Notes under the pieces: model-generated
Database searches by the model: none
The model's input: only the letters and a program-made list of their open reading frames with translations
What the model was told of the DNA's origin: nothing
Part shown: one piece after another, positions 24,806 through 32,035 of the stretch
Position numbering within the stretch: position 1 is the first letter of the stretch
Layout of the letters: each line of letters begins with the position of its first letter
Program-made: the position numbers and the translations under genes
Origin: Gilvimarinus polysaccharolyticus
Lineage (GTDB): Bacteria > Pseudomonadota > Gammaproteobacteria > Pseudomonadales > Cellvibrionaceae
NCBI RefSeq assembly: GCF_001187555.1
Contig: NZ_LFIJ01000003.1
Coordinates: forward strand, 37,666 to 101,665
Reading direction: 5' to 3'
Length of the DNA stretch: 64,000 bases

Positions 24806-26332
24806 CTAAACCACAGCCCCAATTTTCCAGGGGTTAAACTCCGCATCACCGTAACCAAGCTGCTCGCTTTTAGTTTGCTCACCAGAGGCGATGCCCAGCA
24901 ACTGCTGAAAAATCTTTTGCCCCAAAGTCTCTAACGTCTCATCACCATCGGACACCACGCCACAATTAATATCAATATCATCCTGCATTCGACGATAAAC
25001 AGCGGTGTTGCTCGACAACTTAACGCTCGGCACGGGCTTGTAACCAAATGCCGAACCACGCCCAGTAGTAAAAGCGACAAGATTGGCCCCAGAGGCTACC
25101 TGCCCGGTAACAGACACTGGATCAAAGCCCGGACTATCCATAAATACCAAACCTTTTTCCAACACCGGCTCGGCATACTGATACACCGCCGTCATGGTAG
25201 TCGAACCACTTTTAGCCTGAGCACCAAGGGATTTCTCCAGGATAGTCGTCAGACCGCCCGCTTTATTACCTGGCGAAGGATTATTATTTAACTCAAAACC
25301 GTGGACACTAGTATATTCTTCCCACCAGCGAATTCGCTCAAGCAACTGCTCAGCCACCGCCGGTGTCGCCGAGCGCTGCGTCAACAAATGCTCCGCGCCA
25401 TAAATCTCAGGCGTCTCAGAATAGATAACAGTACCGCCATGACGAATCAAAATATCACCGGCAACACCTAGCGCCGGATTTGCCGTAACACCACTCATAG
25501 CATCACTGCCACCGCACTGCACCGCCAACATCAACTCCGATGCCGAGCAAGACTCACGAACCGACTCATTAACCTTGGGCAGCATAGCGCGTACATACTC
25601 CACACCCTGCTCAACCGCATTGCGGGTACCACCCACCCCTTGGATGTTGTAGGCTTTAAACAACTCCGATTCACTCAAGCCAGCCTTTGCCAAAACACCA
25701 TCAACTTGCATAGTTTCACACCCAAGCCCCACCAACAGCACCCCACCAAAATTAGCGTGCGTGGCATAACCTTCAAAGGTGCGCTGCAAAATCTCATAAC
25801 CCTCCCCTTCAGCTCGCATCCCACAACCGGACTCATGCGTCAAAGCAACCACACCATCAATATTAGGGTAATCGGCCAAAGCGCCCGGATAGCTATAGCT
25901 TGCTGCGATTTGCTTGGCGACCGTGGCCGAGCAGTTAACCGTGGTCAAAATACCAATATAATTGCGGGTACCAACCTTGCCACTGGCTCGGCGATACCCT
26001 TGAAAATGAGCGCGCTCTGCCTCAGGCACAAAACTTGTCGCCTTCGCATGGCGGCAAAAACCATAATCTTTGGCAAAATCACCGACGATGCAGTTATGGG
26101 TATGCACATGCTGACCGGCATTAATATCGGTCGCGGCATAACCGATGAACTGGCCGTATTTAATAATCGCCTCGCCCTGCCGAATGGTCGCCACAGCAAA
26201 TTTATGCATCTCGACAACAGACTCCTCAATGGTGAGAGCGTGCCCAGCAACTTTTAGCGACTCGCCAGCAATCAAACCAACGACGGCGATGGCAACATTA
26301 TCGTTTTGATGCAAGTGAATAAACTTACTCAC
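24806..26332 (-). CDS. uxaA: altronate dehydratase
   Basis: UxaA dehydrates D-altronate to 2-keto-3-deoxygluconate, the last galacturonate-specific step. The 508 residues contain an N-terminal SAF domain (about 1-90, with HVHTHN near 77-82) and the large C-terminal UxaA/GarD catalytic domain with the VALTHESGCGMR motif near residue 192, VQCGGSDAMSG near 270 and FTTGRGSAFGYKPVPS near 425. Length matches E. coli UxaA (495). It is divergent from a GntR-family regulator gene, and two operator-like sites lie in the shared 144-base intergenic region. It supplies the common intermediate to KdgK. Confidence 0.96.
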   Translation of the reverse strand: MSKFIHLHQNDNVAIAVVGLIAGESLKVAGHALTIEESVVEMHKFAVATIRQGEAIIKYGQFIGYAATDINAGQHVHTHNCIVGDFAKDYGFCRHAKATSFVPEAERAHFQGYRRASGKVGTRNYIGILTTVNCSATVAKQIAASYSYPGALADYPNIDGVVALTHESGCGMRAEGEGYEILQRTFEGYATHANFGGVLLVGLGCETMQVDGVLAKAGLSESELFKAYNIQGVGGTRNAVEQGVEYVRAMLPKVNESVRESCSASELMLAVQCGGSDAMSGVTANPALGVAGDILIRHGGTVIYSETPEIYGAEHLLTQRSATPAVAEQLLERIRWWEEYTSVHGFELNNNPSPGNKAGGLTTILEKSLGAQAKSGSTTMTAVYQYAEPVLEKGLVFMDSPGFDPVSVTGQVASGANLVAFTTGRGSAFGYKPVPSVKLSSNTAVYRRMQDDIDINCGVVSDGDETLETLGQKIFQQLLGIASGEQTKSEQLGYGDAEFNPWKIGAVV

Positions 26333-26420
26333 AACCCCCCCTACCTTTTATCTGTATTGAAATTTCTCGGTGACAAGGAAGCACATCCTACCCACCACAA
26401 CATAAAGATAAAGTTAACAG

Positions 26421-26461
26421 GAAATTGGTAAGACCGCAATAGAGATTTGGTATGACTGAAA
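26421..26461. promoter_or_regulatory. two operator-like sites in uxaA-gntR intergenic region
   Basis: AATTGGT-aag-ACCgcaAT lies at 26423-26440 and ATTTGGT-atg-ACtgAAA at about 26445-26461. Both match the TTGGT-N3-ACC pattern repeated before other uronate genes in this window and resemble the known E. coli UxuR/ExuR operator (ATTGGTATACCAAT). They could autoregulate the regulator gene and control uxaA. Confidence 0.6.
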
Positions 26462-26539
26462 AACAAAGGGCGTCACTTGAGTGGCATAGCCATTGTTGTT
26501 AGAATCTATCGATCTCCCCTCTATATGAAGCGTAAAACC

Positions 26540-27307
26540 ATGAATGCACCTATAAGCACCGGCAGAATGACAGGCGGTCGACTTTACCAAAGAGTTGCCG
26601 AGCAGCTCGCCGCGGTTATCAATGGCGGTGAATACCCACCCGGATCTCGCCTGCCAGCCGAGCGCAAACTCGCCGAACGCTTTGAAGTTAGCCGCCCCAC
26701 CGTACGTGAGGCCATTATTGCCCTAGAGCTGGCCGGCTTTGTTGAGGTGCGCGGCGGGTCGGGTGTTTATATTTGCGACGGCAGCAGTGACAAGCTTGCC
26801 AGCAGCACTTTAGATGTCGGGCCGTTTGATATTCTTGAAGCCCGCATTCTATTTGAGGGAGAGGCCGCCGAACTGGCCGCAAAAAAAATCACCGAGGAAG
26901 AGCTAACCGAGGTACGCCAAGCTCTAAGCGATATGGTTACGGAGAACGAAGGCGAGCCAATTTGCGAAAAAGCGGATGAGAATTTTCATATGTTGATCGC
27001 ACGCGCCACCAAAAACGATGCCATCATCTCTGTCTGTAGCCACCTGTGGGCGCTGCGCAACAGCTCGCCGGTATCAGCGCGTATTTTAGAAAAAGTGCGC
27101 CAAGCAGGCTCCAGGCCCCGCATTGACGAACACCACAACATTCTAGAGGCGCTTGAGAACCATGACGGCCCAGCCGCTCGCCGAGCCATGCGCGAACACT
27201 TAACTCGCGTTATTCAACAGCTGTTAGACGCTACCGAAGCCGATGCTGTTGAAGAGGCGCGACGCAAAGTTATGCATAGCCGAGAACGCTTTAACCTAAT
27301 CGACTAA
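26540..27307 (+). CDS. FadR/UxuR-family GntR transcriptional regulator
   Basis: The protein has an N-terminal winged helix (GRLYQRVAEQLAAVINGGEY, then PGSRLPAERKLAERFEVSRP and TVREAIIALE) and a C-terminal FCD ligand-binding domain of the FadR subfamily. Metal-binding positions typical of FCD are visible: His in NFHMLIARA, in IDEHHNIL and in AMREHL. This places it near the uronate regulators UxuR/ExuR. I prefer ATG at 26540 (MNAPISTGRM, 255 residues); ATG at 26525 or TTG at 26477 would add residues with no clear ribosome site. It is divergent from uxaA, with operator-like sites between. It is probably the local repressor released by an aldonate or uronate (inference). Confidence 0.9.
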   Translation: MNAPISTGRMTGGRLYQRVAEQLAAVINGGEYPPGSRLPAERKLAERFEVSRPTVREAIIALELAGFVEVRGGSGVYICDGSSDKLASSTLDVGPFDILEARILFEGEAAELAAKKITEEELTEVRQALSDMVTENEGEPICEKADENFHMLIARATKNDAIISVCSHLWALRNSSPVSARILEKVRQAGSRPRIDEHHNILEALENHDGPAARRAMREHLTRVIQQLLDATEADAVEEARRKVMHSRERFNLID

Positions 27308-27371
27308 CAGCCCCAGCAAAAAGTGGCGCAGCACAGCGCCACCCCACACCAAGGTATCTGACAAAAAAATA

Positions 27372-27388
27372 TTTTGGTATTACCAAAA
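27372..27388. promoter_or_regulatory. perfect 17-bp palindromic operator before GH28 gene
   Basis: TTTTGGTA-T-TACCAAAA is a perfect inverted repeat with a one-base centre, 58 bases before the polygalacturonase start. It is the best match in the window to the TTGGT-N3-ACCAA pattern. Confidence 0.75.
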
Positions 27389-27445
27389 AATCCTGTTTTA
27401 CGTTAACCTTAGCAAATCAACAAACACGCTAAAGCAGGATTAATC

Positions 27446-28855
27446 ATGAACCAGCTAACACGCCGCACAACCCTAAAAGGGCTGACAGCACTTCCTCTGA
27501 TTGGCTGCGCAGCACGCCAGCCAGAGACTCCCAGCCCTTTAACCAAAGCCCCCTGGCACCTAGCAGACAAGATCGCTAACGATATTGTGGCGCCTCAATT
27601 CCCAGATCAAGACTTCACTATCACTGACTTTGGCGCCGTCGGCGATAACACCACAGATTGCAGCCAGGCTTTTACACTCGCCATCACGGCCTGCCATAAC
27701 GCTGGCGGTGGACGAGTGGTCGTACCACAAGGCACTTTTCTCTCAGGCCCCATTCACCTTAAATCAAACGTTAACTTACACGTAAGCCAAGGCGCCACTA
27801 TTGCTTTCCATACCGATCCTAAACGCTACCTGCCAGAAGTGTTTACCCGCTGGGAAGGGGTCGAGTTTATGGGCTACTCGCCACTTATCTACGCCTACGA
27901 ACAAAATAATATTGCCGTGACTGGCAAAGGCATATTAGATGGCCGCGCCAACGAAACCACCTGGTGGCCCTGGAAAGGTAACCAAGAGTGGGGCAAGCCT
28001 GGCTTTCCGAGTCAAGAACAGGGCCGCAACCTGCTATTTGCCGATGCCGAGGCCGGTGTCCCGCCAGAGGATCGCCACTACGGCGAGGGCTATTACTTTC
28101 GCCCACCATTTGTCCAACCCTACCGCTGCCACAACATTCTCATCGAAGATGTAACGATCGTCGCGGCCCCCTTCTGGCTGTTAAATCCCGTACTGTGTGA
28201 GAACGTCACCGTGCGCGGCGTAACCCTCAAAAGCTTGGGCCCAAACTCAGACGGCTGCGACCCCGAAAGCTGTAAAAACATCCTTATCGAGAACTGCCAC
28301 TTCGACACCGGAGACGACTGTATCGCCATCAAGTCCGGGCGCAATGCCGACGGCCGACGCATCAACACCCCTACCGAAAACGTTGTTATTCGCAACTGCG
28401 AAATGCTGGCAGGTCATGGCGGCGTGGTTATTGGCAGCGAGATCTCCGGCGGGGTGCGCTACGTATTTGCCGAAAAAAACACCATGAGCAGTCCCGACCT
28501 AGAGCGCGGCTTTCGCATCAAAACCAACTCAATCCGAGGCGGCGTACTCGAACACTTATACATGCGCAACTGCTCCATTGGCACCGTACAAAATGCCATA
28601 GTCATCAACTTTCATTACGAAGAAGGAGACGCTGGCAACTTTGACCCAACAGTACGCCACGTCGAGGTCAACAACCTCAGTTGCGAAAACGCGGGCCAAG
28701 TTTTTCAGGTGCGCGGCTTTGAGCGCGCCCCAATTACAGATTTGCGCTTTATTAACTGTCAATTCAAACGCGCCGACACCCCCGGAATTATCGAGAATGT
28801 CGACAAGCTAGTCATCGAGAGCGTACTTATAAACGGCAAAACCTTTAAAACCTAA
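27446..28855 (+). CDS. GH28 polygalacturonase, exported lipoprotein
   Basis: This family hydrolyses alpha-1,4-galacturonosyl links in homogalacturonan. The 469-residue protein has the four GH28 signatures in order: NSDG (267-270), GDD (289-291), GHG (323-325) and RIK (357-359), which include the three catalytic aspartates. The N-terminus MNQLTRRTTLKGLTALPLIGC combines a twin-arginine-like motif (RRTTLKG) with a lipobox ending at Cys21, so the mature enzyme is probably membrane-anchored and perhaps Tat-exported. N-terminal DFGAVGDN is typical of GH28. It stands between the gntR gene and a TonB-dependent receptor, with a perfect operator palindrome upstream. Exo or endo action cannot be read from sequence. 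Confidence 0.95.
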   Translation: MNQLTRRTTLKGLTALPLIGCAARQPETPSPLTKAPWHLADKIANDIVAPQFPDQDFTITDFGAVGDNTTDCSQAFTLAITACHNAGGGRVVVPQGTFLSGPIHLKSNVNLHVSQGATIAFHTDPKRYLPEVFTRWEGVEFMGYSPLIYAYEQNNIAVTGKGILDGRANETTWWPWKGNQEWGKPGFPSQEQGRNLLFADAEAGVPPEDRHYGEGYYFRPPFVQPYRCHNILIEDVTIVAAPFWLLNPVLCENVTVRGVTLKSLGPNSDGCDPESCKNILIENCHFDTGDDCIAIKSGRNADGRRINTPTENVVIRNCEMLAGHGGVVIGSEISGGVRYVFAEKNTMSSPDLERGFRIKTNSIRGGVLEHLYMRNCSIGTVQNAIVINFHYEEGDAGNFDPTVRHVEVNNLSCENAGQVFQVRGFERAPITDLRFINCQFKRADTPGIIENVDKLVIESVLINGKTFKT

Positions 28856-29164
28856 TTACCACCCAAGAAAAGCGGCCCGACCAATATCAACCTTCTATGG
28901 CTGTCGTCACTGTAAACCACCGCCTCCCCTTGCAGCAGGCGGCAGCCAGACACAAAAACTATTTTTACAAACAAAAAAAGATTCACTCAAAGAGCCGGAA
29001 CCGCCCATTCGGTCATACAGAACAGGTTAATTAATGCAAATTTGGTAATGCAAAAGATATTGATTGGTCTGCCAAACTGTGCGAGTATCATTCAGCTACC
29101 AGAATAATTGGTCTATGCAATACAACCTGCTTAACAACAAAATCGGAATGATGGGGATAAAATA
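28856..29164 (+). promoter_or_regulatory. receptor upstream region with three operator-like sites
   Basis: The 309-base gap has no gene. Three sites start with TTGGT: ATTTGGTaatGCAAA (29041-29054), ATTGGTctgCCAAA (29063-29076) and AATTGGTctaTGCAA (29106-29120). A promoter of the form TTGGTC (29064-29069), 16 bases, TATCAT (29086-29091) would overlap the middle site. A further half-site CGACCAATA lies at about 28878-28886, soon after the GH28 stop. A weak hairpin ccgcct/aggcgg (28920-28942) follows GH28 but has no clean T-run. Confidence 0.55.
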
Positions 29165-31873
29165 ATGAATAATCCTAAGCTTAAACCTCTTGTCGTCGCG
29201 GTCGCCATGGCGGCAGCCGCGTCCTCCTATGCCCAGGAGCAAAGTGCTGATCAAGGTATGCTAGAGGAGGTCGTAGTTACCGGCTTCCGTTCATCGCTAG
29301 AATCAGCGCTGGGCCAAAAGCGTGAAGCCACCGGCTCAGTCGATGCGATTGTCGCAGACGATATTGCCAGCTTCCCAGATATGAACCTAGCCGAATCGCT
29401 GCAACGGATTCCCGGCGTTGCCATTAGCCGTGTAGGCGGTGAAGGTCGCCAAATTTCTGTACGTGGCCTTGGCCCCGAGTTTACTCGGGTTCGTATCAAC
29501 GGCATGGAGGCCATGTCCTCCAGCGGTGGTACTGATGCTGCCGGCGGCGCTAACCGTGGGCGTGGCTTTGACTTTAACGTTTTCCCCTCCGAGTTGTTCG
29601 GCAATCTGGCGGTACGTAAAACCGCCTCGGCTGATGTAGAAGAAGGTTCTTTAGGTGCTACCGTCGATATGGACAGCGTACGCGCCTCAGATTACGACGA
29701 CTTCACCGCGTCAGTATCGGTGCAGGCTGGCTACAATGATCTGTCTGAAGAAACCGATCCGCGTCTTACCTTTTTAGTTAGCAACATGTTTGCCGACGGC
29801 AAAGTGGGGGTGTTGCTTGCCGGTTCTTACTCTGAGCGCAATCTGCTAGATGAAGGTGCCAGTACTGTGCGTTGGGCCGATGCGAACGACTTTGGAACCT
29901 ACCAGGGCAGCGCCGACGACCCACGCTTGGCCGAAGTAAATGACGCTTTCCGCCCACGCCTACCGCGCTACGATTATTATACTCACGAGATGGAGCGCAC
30001 CGGCCTTGCAGCATCTATCGAGTTCTTACCCTCTGACAGCACCGAAATCAGCGTAGACATGCTCTACTCTAAGCTCGATCAGAGCCGTCAAGAAACCTTT
30101 ATGCTCGCCGCACTGAACAACAACTCATACGCCGGCGCCATGAATGTCCTCAGCCACACACTGGACAATACCAATACGGTAACGGCCGCATCGTTCGAAA
30201 ACGCAACCATCCAAGCCGAGAATCGCTACGACGAACTCTCCACTGAATTCACTCAGGTTAACCTAAACTTTAGCCACGATTTCAGTGACCGGATGCGCTT
30301 AAGCGGTATGGTGGGTCGCTCTGAGTCAAACTTTGAAAACCCAATTCAAACCACCATCATTGCCCGCAAACAAGGCATCGATTTCTCTTACGATTACAGC
30401 GGCGATAATCGCTCCGACCCTGTACTGACCTTCGGTAATGAAGTGGGTGACGTTAACGGCTGGGAGAACGGCGGCATTCGTCTGCGCCCGATCACCACCG
30501 ACAACACCTTCGACAGCGCCTCGGTCGATTTAGAGTTTGATTTGACTAACAATCTGACACTAAAAGGTGGGTTACTTTACAAAGACTTCCAGTTTGAAAC
30601 TGGCCAAGCTCGTCGCGCCTCAGAAAATGATGCCGGTGTCGTGCTCGACAGCAGCAGTATGATGGTGCTCGATACGGGACTTGGCGGCAACATCTGGGCC
30701 GTACCGGATATTGCTGCAATTAACGCCGCCAATAGTATTTATAGCAACTCTGGCGTGTTTGAAGTTAGCAAAGAGAACCGTTTAGTTGATAACTATTCTG
30801 CCGAAGAAGAAAGCTTAGGCGTTTACGCGCAACTAGTATTTTCCGCTCAAATCGGTGACACACCGGTTCGTGGTGACATTGGCGTTCGCCGGGTTGAAAC
30901 GGATCAATCATCTACCGCCTACTCAAACTCTGCCGGCGACTTTATTACCGCCGATCACAGTTACACCGAAACCTTACCTTCGGTAAACCTTGTGTTTGAG
31001 CCCATTGAAGACGTATTGATTCGGGCAAGTTACGCCGAAGTTATGGCGCGCGCTGGCATTGCGAGCTTGCGCCCTAACGTATCAGTATCGGTGTCAGGTG
31101 GTTCACGCAGCGTTAGCGGCGGCAACCCAACACTAGAGCCAACACGCGCTAAAACTTACGATTTGTCTACCGAGCTGTACTTCGACAACGAGTCAATGAT
31201 GAGCTTTGCAGTGTTCTATAAAGACATCGAAAGCCAAGTACAGAGCGTACGTGAAACCAAGCCTTACACTGCAACCGGCTTACCAATTAACCTAGCTGTC
31301 GCTGCCTGTGAAGCTGGCCCAGGTTATGGCGGCACATCAGGTTGCGACGAAAACGTTAATTGGGAGGTCTCCGCCCCAACCAACGCCCCCGGTGGTCCAT
31401 TATACGGTTTTGAAATCAGCTACCAACAACCCTTTACCTTCTTGCCTGGGCCGCTTAGCAACTTAGGCTTCATTGGTAACTTCACCTACGTTAAGGCGCA
31501 GTTGGATTACCTGAACTCTGCCGGAGAGGTGGTAGCTACTCAAGACTTGCTCGGTATGTCAGAAGACACATCAAGTGCAACCTTGTACTACGATGACGGT
31601 GCATTCCAAGCGCGTGTATCTATGACTGATCGCTCGGGTTATTTGACCAACGCAACTGGCCGTAACGGTAATGATCGTGAGGGTACCAATGGCACCACTA
31701 ATATCGACGCCTCGATCTCCTACGACTTCAACGAGAATTTTTCCATCAGTCTCGAAGGTCTGAACTTAACCGATCAAGTAGAAGATCAATGGGTTGATGC
31801 CAGCGGTAACCGTTTGTCTTATTATCATTCAACTGGCCGTCAGTTTTACGTAGGCGCACAATACAAGTTCTAA
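29165..31873 (+). CDS. TonB-dependent outer-membrane receptor
   Basis: This 902-residue receptor probably imports pectic oligosaccharides across the outer membrane; the substrate is inferred from neighbours. A signal peptide ends at about residue 23 (SSYAQ), a TonB box EEVVVTG follows near residue 34, then the plug domain (SLQRIPGVAISRVGGEGRQ, VRGLGPEFTRVRINGM) and a long C-terminal beta-barrel ending in aromatic FYVGAQYKF. It lies between GH28 and GH105 genes, has three operator-like sites upstream and a strong terminator downstream, and is thus a single-gene unit. Confidence 0.95.
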   Translation: MNNPKLKPLVVAVAMAAAASSYAQEQSADQGMLEEVVVTGFRSSLESALGQKREATGSVDAIVADDIASFPDMNLAESLQRIPGVAISRVGGEGRQISVRGLGPEFTRVRINGMEAMSSSGGTDAAGGANRGRGFDFNVFPSELFGNLAVRKTASADVEEGSLGATVDMDSVRASDYDDFTASVSVQAGYNDLSEETDPRLTFLVSNMFADGKVGVLLAGSYSERNLLDEGASTVRWADANDFGTYQGSADDPRLAEVNDAFRPRLPRYDYYTHEMERTGLAASIEFLPSDSTEISVDMLYSKLDQSRQETFMLAALNNNSYAGAMNVLSHTLDNTNTVTAASFENATIQAENRYDELSTEFTQVNLNFSHDFSDRMRLSGMVGRSESNFENPIQTTIIARKQGIDFSYDYSGDNRSDPVLTFGNEVGDVNGWENGGIRLRPITTDNTFDSASVDLEFDLTNNLTLKGGLLYKDFQFETGQARRASENDAGVVLDSSSMMVLDTGLGGNIWAVPDIAAINAANSIYSNSGVFEVSKENRLVDNYSAEEESLGVYAQLVFSAQIGDTPVRGDIGVRRVETDQSSTAYSNSAGDFITADHSYTETLPSVNLVFEPIEDVLIRASYAEVMARAGIASLRPNVSVSVSGGSRSVSGGNPTLEPTRAKTYDLSTELYFDNESMMSFAVFYKDIESQVQSVRETKPYTATGLPINLAVAACEAGPGYGGTSGCDENVNWEVSAPTNAPGGPLYGFEISYQQPFTFLPGPLSNLGFIGNFTYVKAQLDYLNSAGEVVATQDLLGMSEDTSSATLYYDDGAFQARVSMTDRSGYLTNATGRNGNDREGTNGTTNIDASISYDFNENFSISLEGLNLTDQVEDQWVDASGNRLSYYHSTGRQFYVGAQYKF

Positions 31874-31893
31874 GTTAGAACATTCAAGCAATG

Positions 31894-31917
31894 GGCACCG
31901 CTTAGCGGTGCCTTTTT
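31894..31917 (+). terminator. terminator after the TonB-dependent receptor
   Basis: ggcaccgct and agcggtgcc form a 9-bp perfect stem with a tiny loop, followed by ttttt. It begins 20 bases after the stop codon. Confidence 0.9.
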
Positions 31918-32035
31918 GCTATCAGGAAAACTTTGCTTAAGTCCTAGCAATTTAGGCTTTAACCAAAGCTTTCTTAATGTTAGCGCTATCCATCGGACGG
32001 GCAGCAACACACCACTTTTATAATAGGTACCAACT

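Noticed and set aside
25640-26257. 205-codon plus-strand frame inside uxaA
   Set aside because: It is the antisense of a well-conserved enzyme domain and shows no family pattern.
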